From Thysanoteuthis rhombus (Eukaryota; Mollusca; Cephalopoda; Oegopsida; Thysanoteuthidae): 64,000 nucleotides of DNA. The DNA is taken from NCBI GenBank assembly GCA_963457665.1, contig OY735206.1, positions 61,046,205-61,110,204 on the forward strand, given 5' to 3'. The notes beneath the pieces were generated by a model. That model made no database searches and was not told the DNA's origin. It was given only the letters and a program-made list of their open reading frames with translations. Numbering within the stretch: the first letter of the stretch is position 1; each line of letters starts with the position of its first letter. Of the stretch, positions 1 to 15,200 are shown in pieces. Both the position numbers and the translations under genes were made by a program.

Positions 1-102
1 AAATCTTGGACACAAAACTGATTTCCATGTCCATTTTTGACAGCAAAGAAATATTTTTTCTGATCAATACAAATCTTAGATGAAGTATTGACCAATACTG
101 AC

Positions 103-283
103 CTGTTCTTATTTGTCCATCAGATTGTAGCTTCACTCTTGACCGTAGATCATTTCTGACAAGTGTCTGATGAGTCTCTGAAATCCCTAGTTCCCATGGT
201 AAACCAGCATACTTGATTCCTGTCCAACTGCTGGCTCCAGTTCCTCCATCATGGCCTGAGATTGTAATATGCTCAGCTTTTCC
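103..283 (-). CDS. GOGAT: GOGAT exon E22 (FMN domain, residues 1021-1081, last exon in window)
   Basis: 181 nt, phase 0 start, one base (G) carried over: [94 protein letters not shown]......GQ..TG is diagnostic. Family knowledge places the 3Fe-4S cysteine cluster (C.LN.CPVG) some 40 residues later, past position 1. Acceptor TTCTTCAG, donor GTCAGT. Confidence 0.97.
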
Positions 284-3200
284 CTGAAGAATACATTTTG
301 TGAATAATTGAAATGTGAATAAAACAGTGTCTGAATGGGTTGAAAAGGCTGGGTATTCCTTTCAATTTCATCACATCAAAACCCGGGTTTTTTTCTAATT
401 TGCTTATTTCAAAACTTTACACTGGTGGTTCAAGGTGTTTGAACACTTGAAAAAAAATTTGAATCTCATATTTTATGTTTTAAAAGATATCAAATAATAC
501 TGTTCATTTAACTATCTTCTTGAATCTATGGGTAGAATAAGTAGAAAGATTCTGGTAATCCTACCGCTACTCATGGGCTTATTATTCATCCCCTTGGTTT
601 TTGCAGCATGTACTGTTTGATGAATCTCTCTCTCTCTTGAGCTAGCTTTCAGGTAGGAATGAATTGTGTCGCCATATCACAACATCAAAAAAAGAGGACA
701 TTCCCAAAGAAATCCTACCCTTGTTCACTACATACTTTAGCTCTATGTAACCTTGAAGTAGCTTTGATAATCAATTTTCTGGGCTTTGGAGGAATTTTGA
801 AAATCCCTTCTGGGATGAAGATTTTCAGACATGTCTGAGAAAATATAGATGTATAGAAACACTGGGAATAATATTCTTTTTAATGATACTGCAGAAAATT
901 ATGAATGAAAAAAAAATGATTACTTTTATTAAACTTACTAATTGTTATAAAAAATTGGCCAGATTTTCAGTTATTGTAGATTTTTATTGTATGAATTGAG
1001 GAAAAAAATCAGCCTGATCAGTTGGAAAATGGTTTATTGAGCAACCCTTGTTTGCCTATAATGGAACATGACTTTTTGATTAGGTTCATGCAAGAATTTT
1101 TCAATCTATTATGTATAGAGAACTCTCATTATAAAAAAAACAAAACAAATCATACTTGGCAACAATGAGACAACCACTAAAATAAGTTTAAAGCAATAAA
1201 TGAATAAACTATTCATGCTTTTTAAAAATTTATTATCAAACAATTGCACAAAATTCTTATTCTGAATAGATTTAATTCTATTTTGAATTATGCATTTGTA
1301 TCTGAATTAAGATTGTGTTCAATGAATAGCCTTGTTAGTGATATTGAGTTGTGAATCAAGAAAGAACATTTTTTAAAAGTTTAATATATTTATTTAGAAA
1401 TTCTTCTTTAAATAATGCATTTTCTCTGATTTTATTTCTGGTTTTATCCCATATTGTTCAGTGGTAGGAGTACTAGAATTTAGGTGCTTATTCTAATCAT
1501 ATCAATCTTATCATTTGGAGGTAGGAGTAGCTTAGTGGTTAATGGTGCAGACAATGGAATTGGCAAGTTGAGTTTAATATCCGTCTGAGGCTGTATGAAT
1601 TCACTACCCACTAATGCCATTTGGAAAGGCATGAATCTATCCCCCCCCCCCCAACTAGCAAGACAGTTCGGGATCTCTAGGTTGGAAGGCAATTATAATG
1701 CTGCTAGCCAAAAGTAAAGTTTCATTATTGTTCAAAGTATTTCTACAAGCAAAAATACCAAATATAGTGTTAAGGACTGAAGCCAAGTTGAAAGGTGATT
1801 TCTGTTATTCATTAATTAGTAAATCAATAACATATCTATAGATTAAAAGGTATAATAAAGTTGCAAAAACACTTGTAAAAAGATATGATTTTCTTTAAAT
1901 TGTTTCAAAAGTATAGAAAATTGACTTTCAGGGTAAACATTTGTAACACCTAAATTTTGAGCTGATTTTTAAAATGTTTTGCATATTTATTTTTCATATT
2001 AGACGTTTCATTATCATGACAGTTGAATTTTGCCATTTTTTACTTTTGCTTTGTCCATCTTTATACAAAGCCATAAAGTGCAACATTTTCTTCTAATCTG
2101 AGGACAATATGACAAAATTAAAGAAAAAATTAAAATTCTCTTTCTTTACTTACCTTTGCTACTCCTGATGCAATAACTCCTACTCCCACCTCAGACACCA
2201 ATTTCACACTGATGTAAGCCTTTGGATTGGCACATTTCAAATCGTAGATAAGCTAAAAATTACAAAGACAAAATAAACAGCTCTTAGAGAAATCGAGTAA
2301 TCAGTAAAGTTCGAAAATTACTTAAATTGATTTTCATTCCAGAGGAAGCCATTAATTATAATCATAGATAATGTCATCAAACAGTTATTGTTATCAAAAT
2401 CTGTCAGTCACAAACACTTTATTTAGACTGAATTGGAAATTTTAGAAAATGAAAAATTTAGTATCAATTTTTTATAATGTAAAGTTATACAATGAAAAAA
2501 ATTTATAATTCTTTTATCCTTTGCCTAATGTTATCAAGCTGGATATTATCATCTAAAAGACCAAAAGTGATCATAATGAGCAATTCCCTTTGTATTTATT
2601 TATTTTCAGTGTTTAGATCAGTCATACGATTTTGAAAAAAAGAAGCCTCCAGAGACACATTTGAATGTTGTGTCTCAGAAATGTTGGATGCTGTAGTGGG
2701 TCTGTTTGGGAAGGATCAAGGGTAAATATGTGAACATAGAAAAAAAAATGGGATATTTCAGGAGATTATGTCGAAAAATGAATATTTGTTGCGTAATATA
2801 AATGTATTTTTCATCTTTGAGCTGCAGACTTATCGACATATCTACATTCATACATATACATATAAAAGCTCCATTACAGCAGAGACATAATAGATGAAAT
2901 ACCTCAGCAAGATCTTCAATAGAGTAGATATCATGATGGGGTGGTGGACTGATTAGCCCCACCCCTGGGATAGATTTTCTTGTCTTGGCAATGTCTGCTG
3001 TCACCTGTGGAATAGAATTAAGTCCAAATCTGTTATTTCTTTCAGGAAATCTTCAACTGCTAAAAAGCAATGTATAGGCAAATTTAAACTATTAAGATGG
3101 AACAAATTTGTTGTTAATCAAAAAGCAAAAATAGGTAGCATCTCATGATAAATAATGATAAAAAAATTCAAAGCCTATTCCTCAATTCAAATTACAGTGC

Positions 3201-6200
3201 TTATGCTAAAAATAATTCTTTCTCATGCTGAATATGTGCTTCAAAATACGGCAAAGGTAAATTGATTTATAGAAATGAAAGCAGTAAAAGTTTGGTTGCA
3301 CGAAACACAGATTAGAGACTTAAAATAAAGAGCATAATTATTCTATCAGTTGTTGGATCACTTAGTAGCAGCGGAAAAAACAGGTCAAATATTTGAGACA
3401 GGTTTGCCTGTAGTATCATATTTATTTATGTACAATGTGAGAAATCTTATCTGATGATTAAAAGCCAAATTGGGAGAGTGTAATATGTCAATTTTGTTTA
3501 CTTGTACTTGACAAATAACTGCTACAGATGGTGGTCCCTAAAACATTTCCTCTTATAAAATGCTTCTGATTTGCTAGAATGAGTTACTGTGTCAAGTAAT
3601 CTCTGAATCAAATAACTACCATATATATATGTATAAACATACCTAGCAGATATTTTATGGCAAAAATTGTATTCAGATCTACCAAAATGACTTGGGAATT
3701 TTTTTTTTCAGCATCGACTCAGATTTTGATATGAACATGATTAATTTTGATTCATGTCATACTGATAATTTTGTTGTAAATAAATCCCAATGAATACTGA
3801 ATAAGGAATCCAAAACTGAATAACTAGCTAATGGTCTGCTGACTAAACAAAAATTTCAACTTATAATCTTTCATCTTAATCATCTACAAAAAAATGCTGA
3901 ACAAATTTTGTAATTGATAAGAATATTCTAGTCCAGTCTACCTCTTTCTGAAATGCAAGAAATGTTCAGAATACAATTTTCCATTTCAAATCAAAGTCTG
4001 TGCACCAAATTACAATGAAGAGTAATTTCATTTTTGGTAAATTACTGTTCCAAGCATAAAAACATTCTAATAAGTTTATGAAGTCAAGCCAATTTAATAT
4101 TCTACTCTTATTGTTGTTTGACCAAGTGATGAGATAAGTGCATTTTATAGCTTTATAATGATTAATAATAACAGAAATTATTAATAATGATTAATAAAGT
4201 TAGTCAATATCAATAATTTGTTGCCTTTTTTTACAATAAACGTCTTGTAATATCACTTTATTACTGTTGTAAAATCTTGAGAAATTTTTCAAAAATGATA
4301 ATGCAGCTGTATTTTATCTTCTCATTTGCAAATGACTTTCAGAGAGTTTTGGTCAAGTTTAAGTGAATTCTCCAAGGAATGTAGAATTGGTGAGATTGTT
4401 TTCATATATTTATTTGGGATTTTCTTTTGTGTGGATCATTTTCCCTTTGCTTCTTACATATCACACACATGAGAAAAACACTTAACTGTATCTACATGAA
4501 GATAACATTCTAGACAGAAAGAGCTGAGAACCATTACATATATAAACAGCTTATAGGTATGATACCTGAAAATGACCAAAGATGTTCAGAAGGCTCACCT
4601 TATATCCTGGTAATTCTCCCCCTTCTCCGGGTTTGGCACCTTGAGCCATTTTTATCTGGATATCATCTGCGTGTGCTAGATAGGAGCTTGTCACTCCAAA
4701 TCGCCCAGAAGCAACCTAAGCAAAGACATAAAATCCAATCAATCTCTGATCTATACTCATGAGGTTATGAATAAATGAAAATCATGATAGTAACATTAGA
4801 GCATAGAAGTGAAATTTGATGATTAACAACAACATTTTTTCAATTTTTTATTCAAAATTTATTTGAGTAAGTTTTGGCACTTAATCTGTGCCTGCAAATA
4901 AGATTAGGGAGAAAAGAGATTTTCAGTGATCATAAATTAATGCAAGTATTACTAACAAACAGAATAGGGCTGGGATATGCATTACTATAGTCCGAGTATT
5001 TATTAGCAGAGGTGAGAATAAGTCTAATGACCTTACCTGTTTAATAGCTGATCTAGCATTCATTTGTGTGCCTTCATTTAAATATCTTTCTGGATTTTCG
5101 CCACCTTCACCTGTGTTGGATTTTCCTCCAATACGGTTCATTGCAATAGCCAGAGCTGTGTGGGTCTCATAGGATATACTGCCAAAACTCATTGCACCTG
5201 AAACATAAAAACCATCACTATTTTAATTTGGTTCTATTTTCAGTCATGAAAGCATTTATTTCTACTCAACTACAAGATGCTCATCACTAATCAAGTATTA
5301 CTGGTACTTTTAAATACCAAGTTAATGATTCAATCACAGAAAGAAGCCAGTATAAATATCAACATTCTGTGGTATTGGTTATGGTACTCATTTTAGAATT
5401 AGAATGATGAAATTTCTGAGACACCGTTGCCTTACCTGTTGCAAAACGTTTCACAATGTTGGAAGCACTTTCTACTTCATCCAGAGAGAGAACAGGATCG
5501 GTTCCATATTTGAATTCCAACTGTCCCCGAAGTGTACATCGGCGCGTCGAGTTCCAGGCCGTATCAGAGTAAGTTTTGAAGGAATTTTTGTTGTTGTTTT
5601 TGGCAGAATGCTGTTATTTTCAAAAGAGTGGAGGGGAAAACTTTATTTTTTTCAGATCTGCAAATTGTGCAAACAAATAAAGACAGCAAAAGAACATTTT
5701 GGAAAGAAGCAAGAATAGATTTTTTTATTTACAAAAAGAAAAGATTTCCTAAAAATAACTGGTCTGGTTTAATATTCTACTATAATTGTTGTTTGAACTA
5801 GTTACAAGTTATGTCCATTTTATAGCTTAATAATGATTTATAACAACAGAAATGATCAATAATGAATGATGAAATAATCGATTGGAAAAACGGGTGATCA
5901 ATGATTAAGTCACTACTCTTGCATTTTGTTGGATAGTGATCACTAAAAGAGTGAATTCAAAAAACAAAAATAAAAACAAAGATGGATGCAGCTGGGCATG
6001 AACTAAGGGACCAACTTAGCATAACCTTACACTGTACATTGAGACCTCATGAAAAACATTTGGGAGGGAATTTAAAAATATTTTTTTTTCTAAACATAGT
6101 AAGGAGTAAATGTTTAAATCATCAGCCCTTTAACTCCATTGTTGCCATCTGTATGTGTTATGCACACATACATAACCAGTCAGTCAGACCAACTTGAAAA

Positions 6201-9200
6201 CTGAAGAAACCTATATTGACAATTTTGGTTGACTGTTTCTAATTAATAATTTTTCTGCACTTTACAATTTGTTATTTTACTAGAATCTATCAATCAAAAT
6301 TGCAAACATTGTCAATATATGTTTCTTCAGTTTTTGAATAATCCTAATCACTCATACATCAGTTGAGCTAGAGGGCTGAAAATTTAAACATAGCTTATGT
6401 CTAGAAAAAGAGTTTTCCTTTTTCGTTGGAAATCCTCTCCCTAAACAGGGTTTTAGTGGTGGAACCCACCACTATTTGCAATGTAAGTTATGCTAAATTG
6501 GTCAATTAGTTTGTGTCCAGCTGCATTTACACTTGATTTTTTTCAAATTTGAGACTTTTTAGTGATCCAACAAATGGCAAGAGAAGTAACTTATTCATTG
6601 ATTGCCCCTTTTGCCAATTTTGCATGTTTTTACAGGGTGACTAACCAGACCTGTTTAAAGAATAATTTTTTTTCAAGAATTTCCAAAAGAATGTTAAGGG
6701 GGTTGAAAGTTTTTAAAACATCTATTCGTGAGAACAATGTTTTTTAAAGCTTAACAATTGCATAATATTAGGTGTGGGACTTACCTGAAGAGCTGCAATT
6801 GTCTCTGGGTCATTCATGTGTTTCTCACCACCGTCTCTCCAGTGATAGAAGCCAGGGTTGTTCATGATAAATCTATCTACATCTTCTACTTTGTAAGCAT
6901 TAAAATGACGCATCAGGCCCTAGAAACAAAACAAAATGTTTCATACCTTATATGAACAGAAATTAAACTGAGTATTGGTCAAAGATGGAATCAAAACACT
7001 ACAGTCTTTGAGATATGTTTGATTTGAAGTGTATTATGTGGCCCATAAATGAGTACACCCATACCACTTTTTTTATCAAAATTATTTTTCCTCTGAACAA
7101 AAGATGGCTGGATTTTGTTATTTTTAATTGAATACTACACTTAAAATTAGGTATCATCTATGTCCTAACTCTTCAGCATTGAAATTTATTTTAAATAAAT
7201 CTTTCCATAAACATGTACTCATTTTTGGATGGCAACATATTCATATTTTTAGCAACAGAGTTTCAATGCTTAAATGATGCCTGAGGATTCCATTTTGATT
7301 GAGTAATGTTCAACAAGAAATAACAAAATCCTGCTATGTTTGGTTAATAAGAAAATCAACTTTCTATAAAAATAAGTGATAGAGTGTACACATTTATGGG
7401 CAATAATGTAAAAGATCATAAGAATACTTTGAGAATTTTCCAGAATCGCATTTAAACAAGAAACTTTGGAAATCTTATGGAAAATGAACTTCAAGATAAT
7501 ACTAATTGATTTTATAGTATATTATAAGAATTCTTATTTATATCAATATTTCAAGTATGGTATTCCTACCAAATGAAGAAAAAGTGATCTATTTCCTTTA
7601 TAAATTTTTTGAATAAAATGATGTGTATAAATCATTTACAATGATCAAAATCAAATTAAAAAAAAAGTCTTTTTTAGATTATGAATGTATTTTTTTCAAT
7701 TTTTTCATCAATGTGGCTTGGCAAAGTTGAGAGATTTGGAATTTGTGCTCAAAGAATACATAAATGTTATTTGTAATTGAATGATAGCAATACACATAAT
7801 CTAGTCAAATGACTTTATTGTACATCATGATTATGTGTCTTTGACCATGAAAGCATATGTAAAGTTAGTAAAGCACAGTGATCAGACATGTTTGAACTTT
7901 CACACTCGAGTGATCATTTGTTTGCTCCTGCTTTTCAAGGCGTGGTATTATGAGGTATGTGGGGTCAGGTGCTACAACCAATTTTTTGAGGTGATCAGAT
8001 GATTTGAAAGAAAGGAAAGCTTTTCTCTTGTTTGATTCAGACGACTTTCAATAAAAAGACCTCATCCTTTGTCTAACCTCTACCTCCATCATTTTAGGGT
8101 GTTCGGAAAGTAATTATGTACTTTTAGAAAAAGGAGATAACTTCACTGACACTTGTTTTTTAATTAAACACCATTCATCAAAAATGTAATCACCATCATT
8201 ACAAATGAAAGCAGCCCAACGGGAAGGAAGATTCGATCCTCATGAAAAAAATTTCCATCCTGACAATCTTATCTTTTCTTGGATTTGTTTTGTAGAGTAA
8301 GCCCATTTTTTGTCATGCTTGAGAATAACACCTTTTGTGTTTACTCCTTGAAGAGACTATTTCCTCCATATCAATCAATGTATTCAAAAATAACTTGTTG
8401 AAGGATGTAGGAGACTAAGTTCAAATATTGATTTTCATATTAGTACAGTCCCAACCTGGCTGGCTGGCTGGGCTAGGCTGATTGCTGAGATGTATATGGT
8501 TTCACGGTGCTATTCAGCTGTCACTAAAACTTCATTAAAAGTATTAGATATCAACTAAAATTCATCATACAGATGTTCATGGGCTCATTCCATTCTAATG
8601 AATAAATTTATACAAAACATATATACTTTTGTAATTTCCTCATTGTTATAAATACAATAAAAAATATAATCATCTTCAATGAGAAAAGTTTGAATGGAGT
8701 TTGATCCTGCAACAGCCAGGCTTATTTCTCTTGGATCTTATTATAGAGGCAAACGATAATAAAAACTCACCTCTTGAGCAAGGACACTGAATGTTGCTCC
8801 TCCGATTCTTGAAGCAGTTCCTACAAAGCATTTATCAACGACTTCTTGGTGGAGACCAATGGCCTCAAAGATCTGGGCTCCCTGAAAAAAAAAATTGAAG
8901 GAAAACTTCATCACTTGTTATATATATTGTATTACCAGGAACTTTGTGTTTGGTTGCCTCGTTGAGGTAACAACAATTCTATCAAGCTTATGCGCATGCA
9001 TGAATTACTGTTCTATCATGTATTCGGAAATGGTTAGATGATTTAAAATAAGCTAAAGGTAAAGATATTTTATATGAATGGGCGTATGTTAGAATAACCT
9101 TTTGACTTCCTCTCAATCTGAAGTAATTTGTGAATTGAGGTTAAGAGGAGAAAGATCGTATTGGATAATTCAAATTTCAATTACCATAGCCATTACTGCA

Positions 9201-12200
9201 AATATAGTTGATTATTTGCGTAGTTTATAATAGCTTGAGGTGCAGGTAGCCTAATGGTTAATGGCATGGAAAATGAAGTTGGTGAATAGAGTTAAAACTC
9301 TGACTGGGATAGTTTGTTTGCACTAATGCCATTAGTAAAGGCATGAATCCATTTCTCTCCTACCAGTTATGAGCAAATAGCAGGGCAGTTGGAGCCTTTT
9401 AGCTCTGTAAGGTAATCTATCTTGGGCACACTGGCCCTGTAAAACCTTACTACTGCAGCAATGATTGGTTCTCCATGGATTGTCTGAAGAATCGAGACAA
9501 AATCACTGCCACATGTGTTGTGCTACATGGGAAGCAACTTTGCTCTGCTATAAAAGCCAGTGCACAGGACAGAGATACATTCTTGTTAGTTTGAAACAAT
9601 GAATATATTTCATATTCATCTCAAATCAACATCAGCATTAGGCAGTTATAAAAACAAAATTGTTTCTTAAAATTCTATGCACAGTTTTGTTTGATTTTAT
9701 ATCCTTAAACACTTTTAGGTACCTAGGCTGCAGGCTAACTTTTTTTTTTACTACTGTCCCGTAGAACAATTTTAACCATACTAAAGGGAATGTAAACAGA
9801 CTCAAAATCAAAATTTTGTATAAAACCAATGCAACAATTAATTGAATAATTAACTATCAGATTAACCGCTCACATTGTCCTCTATGACAGTGACAGAACA
9901 TAAAATGATCAAATATGAAGAGATTAATCCATAGAATAAGTGATAATGAAAGAAATTGTTAGTTGCAGCCTTTATAAACTGAAAAACACAGAATAAATTG
10001 GAGAACCTAAATTCTGTGTCTCAAACTCAGTTCTTGGTCTTTGAGCTGGGGTTACCAGATTGTTTGAAATTTTTGATAAAACATTGCAATACTGCACTAC
10101 GCTCCAAAAATAAGAATTTATCAAAATACTTCTACAATTAAGTTAGCTTACCTCAATCAACCTTGTATTTCAAAGTCCTAAAGCAAGGGTCCCGAAACTT
10201 ATTAGACCACTGACCCCCTTCATGTAATCCTTGATCCCTTATCAATACCCAGGCATGTACAAAAAATATCATTAATAATTAACAATATTAATAATAATTG
10301 ATATTTAAGTAAACATTTTGTTTCATTATAGTTGATTTATTTTTTTCATTTAAAAACAAAGAGAAAAATATATATGGTCAATAAATAAGTAATTGTATTC
10401 TTGAATTCTTTAAAACACTCAGTCTTGGTTCATTTCTAATTTGCAAAAGTGACACTTTAAGAAAAAAAAATTCATTTTGACCCAGAGGTATCCTGAAGGA
10501 GATCTCTCTTTGTTGTGTACATATTTCCTATTGTCCCCAGGACAATAAGTCACTAAAAATTTGGAGCCCTGCTAGGTACAATGGGTTCAGTGATTTTTGA
10601 TGGATATCTTCCTATAATGAAGACTGGAAGTTGAATGATGAAAGCTATTTTGTCATTTGATCAAAACAGCATTCCTTAACAGCACCTTAAATTGGCTCAG
10701 AAGTCCAATCATTCATTTTTGGATCTATCACTGAGGACATTTGAAAACCTTTTTTGAAGCCAACAATAATACGTAACCAATCCAATCAAAATGATGGATG
10801 GCAAACTCAGTTTTCTACACAATGGATGGCATGTTATTCATAAATATATTTCTCTGCTTTACAACTCCATTTCACATCATAATACATTTATTCAAATATT
10901 AACCAATGCACAACTTATGAACAGTCATCAAGTGACCAAAAACTGAGCTGAAATCATAAAGCTATTCATTAAATATTGAATTCAAAGAATTAACACTCAT
11001 CAGTAAATACAACTATTAACTACAATGGGTAAATAAAGAAGAAACAACCTAGAAATATACCTCTCCACACACATCTCAATCATCTACAGTTAAGTACATT
11101 ATTTCCAACCTAACCTTTTCATTACTTTTTACAAAAAAACTTTTGTGGGATTTTTGGCTGAAATATACAATCAGAATGATTGAAAGGTGAAAGAACATGT
11201 TTATAAAAATAAATTCCTCAAGAGATTTACCTTGTAACTCTGTAGAGTTGATATTCCCATTTTAGCCATTACTTTAGAAATGCCACGGGCACATGAAGAT
11301 CGGTAACTGGTGAAGATTTCATGATCAGTTAGAAGTGTATTGATTTGTTTGTGATTGCAGAGATCACGGACCAGTTCAAATACCAGGTAGGGACATACTG
11401 CATCGGCTCCATAACCGATTAAGGTGCAATGGTGATGAACCTCTCTGGAAAAATATATTGAAATGAAAGTTCTAAAAACATGGAAATCAGATTTTGTTTT
11501 CTGCATTTATCATTAGAACATAACGATGATACATGATGATTTTCAATTTCAAGTTTGAATAATTACACATGATCAGTAATGTAACGATTTGTGACTTTCT
11601 GTTTGCCTGGATTGAATGGCTCATGTGTTAGTGAGGATCAACTTATGAGAAGGAAAACTGATCATGCAGTTGTGAATGACGGCTTCTAATATTTGTATTG
11701 GTAAAATGAAAAGACAAAGTAGATTAGGCATGAAATATATAAGATTTGTTCATTTTGAATATCTCAAGTACCGGTTATGCAGCCTCAGTGTAACTCCATT
11801 ATAAACAGAAGGTACCTTAGAGTGCATGCATGAATAGACATTTTCCAGTGGGGTTACTTAGTCAGCAATGAAACACCACTGAATGAGCTTGTTTACTGAG
11901 TGACTGCCACATTCACAATGCCAGAATGAGTCACTCTTCATGTATTGTGAAGGGCTTTTTGGTGAAACATCATATCAGCTAGTTCTATCAACCTCCCTAT
12001 AGTCTAGATCGTACTCCATTACACCTGGGTTTTCTCAAAAGAGATTTAAGACCATGGACGAGATTAAGGAGAGAGTGATGAAGTAACTGATGACAATCCT
12101 GAAAGAGGTCTTTGCAAATTTGAAAAAAAAAAGAAATGGAATAGATGCTGGGATAAGGGTGTGAGGTCCAAAGGGTTTTTGTTCAAAGAAGACCAAAGTG

Positions 12201-15200
12201 CCATTGCCGAAGGTAGGCTATTTTTCCATTAATATCAAGTGTTCAGATACTTTTCTTGTCAGATATTGTTGTTTGTGCATTGATGGATTATAAATGAATT
12301 TGAAAGAGTATTCTCTTGTTCTATTTGTCTATATATCTTGTGTGTATGTGTGTGTATGCGGGCTAAATAAATAAATACAATCTCTCCATATATATACAAT
12401 GAAGTTGTATAAAATCACATCTGACGCCCAAAATATTAGTTTTGTTGTATACTTCAAAGACTCTCATATATATTTACTTGATGTTGTGACTTACTTTTTG
12501 CCCAAAGTAATAGAGTTTTTGCTTGGTTGTCTTATGTGTTCAGATATTTGAGTAAGATTTAGATGTCTTTTCTTTGATGGAGAGACCTAACCCAAGTAAA
12601 ATTTTATGAGTGATCTCTACATTGAATCAGGTTTTAAGTGGATCTGCATGTGTAGATAATAAAAAATTCAAGTGTTTTTGTCAATTTGAAGTTCAAAATG
12701 GTGGAAGGATAAAAACCAACAAACAATTATTTGATATTGTAACATTTATGATTGCAAATCTCAATCTTTTTCATCACATACTTTCATGGTATACGTCCTA
12801 ATTTTTGAGTAGAGCTTTATGATAACATGAATTTTCTGTAGAGTTCTAAATATTCCTCAGCAAAAACAGAGAATTTAAAAGAATACTCACCTTGCTTCTC
12901 CAGTCTCTACGATAAGTCCAATTTTCAGTCTGAGTTTTGTTTCAATCAAATGGTGATGGACACAACCAACTGCCATCAAGGCACTGAAGAAAGAATAAAG
13001 AGCGAAGAAAAAATGAAGAGTAAAGAAAAAATGAAGAGTATAGAAAGAATGAAGAGTAAAGAAAGAATGAAGAGTAAAGAAAGAATGAAGAGGAAAGAAA
13101 GAATGAAGAGGAAAGAATGAAGAGGAAAGAAAGAATGAAGAGGAAAGAATGAAGAGGAAAGAAAGAATGAAGAGGAAAGAAAGAATGAAGAGGAAAGAAA
13201 GAATGAAGAGGAAAGAAAGAATGAAGAGGAAAGAAAGAATGAAGAGGAAAGAAAGAATGAAGAGGAAAGAAAGAATGAAGAGGAAAGAAAGAATGAAGAG
13301 GAAAGAAAGAATGAAGAGGAAAGAAAGAATGAAGAGGAAAGAAAGAAGATGGAAACATGAACTAAGTTCCTCAGCAAAAATGGTAGATCATTTAAAAACA
13401 GTCTTCAAGTTTGATTGTTAAATTCTTAACAGTAAAATAGAAACTATTTCACTTCCCTTTACTTTTTGTAAATTCAATATAATAGATAACATTGCTACAA
13501 AGCAACAATGATAAAGTCAAAAAGACTTCAACTGAATTGGAATTACTAGTCAAGAATTTTTCCTTTCTTGATCTGTTGATAAGTTTTCCCCTTGACTGAC
13601 CATATTCTTCAAAAACAAAGGAATGATTCTGCTAAATTCAGAGCAGACGTAGTCAGTAAACCATTTCATTAATGCTGTTCTATTATTAGCAATGATTGAC
13701 AAACATTTTTTTTCTATGGGCAGCAGCAAGAATTGAACAATGAATTTACAATCATGGTTCAAATTTTCTTATACATGCTTGAATAGACAATGAACTGAGT
13801 CTATATAATTTGATTTACTTACCTGATAGGGACAAAGTCTCTTCCAGCTTTTCGGTCTGAGAGTATCAGCAATGTATAGCCATCCTTGGCAGCTTGTACA
13901 GCTTCCTCACAGATCCGGTTGAGTGAAGGTAATAATCCATCTTTTCCTGTAGTAACTGGGTACACCATATCAATGATTTTGGTCTTCCAGTTGCGGAATT
14001 CAACAAACTTAAGGACTTCCAAATCATCAAGAGAGAGAATTGGTTGCTCCAGCCAAAGTCGACGGCATTGTTCAGCTGTGGGCTCCAGAATGTTAGTCTC
14101 TGGGCCTATGGGACACTCGAGAGACATAACAATTTTTTCCCGAAATGGGTCAATCGGTGGATTTGTTACCTGAGCAAATAACTGCTTGAAGTAGTCATAA
14201 AGCAGTGGATTGAATTGGGATAGACAAGCCAAGGATGCATCATTGCCCATGGAACCAAGGGCTTCTTTTCTGTGGACAGAATATAAAAAGATCTAATATG
14301 ATTTCATGCAAATAAAAATCATTGAGTGTTATATCTTGTATTTGAAACCATAACATCTACAATTAACAATTTATATTAGATATTTTTATTTTAAATCATT
14401 ACTATTTATTCAACAAAGTCATTTTTTCTTCTAAAAATTCATAATTCATATCAGACTTAGCCAAAATGAAATAAAATAGGAATATCAGATTGATGCTCAC
14501 AAATTATTAATAAATTGATGATTAAACTTACTGGTCTTTTACCATAGGAACAACAAGCATGTTAATAGCCTCAGCTGTATACCCAAACATTGTAAGGCGG
14601 AGGTCCCGCTGAAGTGGTCCATCTTCAAATTTGGGGAACTCCTTGTTATGTGGAGAAGGGGATGGAGTGGGTGTTTTCTGTCTGTGCAAACAGCGTAAGT
14701 CAGACATGTTGATGCTCTAAAGAAAAGACAAAGAGAAAGGCCTTTGAGAAAACAGATTGATAACAAGATAACTTGTGTGAAAAAACTTACACAGAAAATT
14801 TTAAAGTAAAATGGATGAGGGTAAATCTGGAAAATATCAGGTTTGAATGTCATTTTTTAATACAAGAGAATAATGCAAAGAGTGAAAGATTTTATGCAAT
14901 TGTATTTTTTGCAGATTCCATGTAAACAGATATATGATTCATTATTATCAGAGATTTTTGAGCCCTTTACAGTAACAGTGTTCATCCAAGAAGTTGGACT
15001 AATTTTCAGGTACAATTTCAAATTAGAACATTATACTGTTCAAGCTACTGATAACATCAAAGCATTTGGAATGGACCCTTCTACAATTGGAACTGTTCAG
15101 TATTGGTTCAATATGTATAGGTCTGGAATACTGACACCAATAATAAACCTCAAGGATGAATGATTATCAACTGTAGTGGCCAATGAACCAAAAATAAATC

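Larger units (their letters stand above)
6920..8770 (-). other. Intron 15
   Basis: Holds a Tc1-type MITE (7039-7407) and a possible transposon end near 8098-8440. The remainder is AT-rich with nothing recognisable. Confidence 0.7.

Noticed and set aside
12942..13421. Repeat proteins (FFPLHS-type on minus, MKRKER-type on plus)
   Set aside because: The 18-bp unit is a multiple of three, so the frame stays open automatically. The region is the intron 12 pyrimidine tract.
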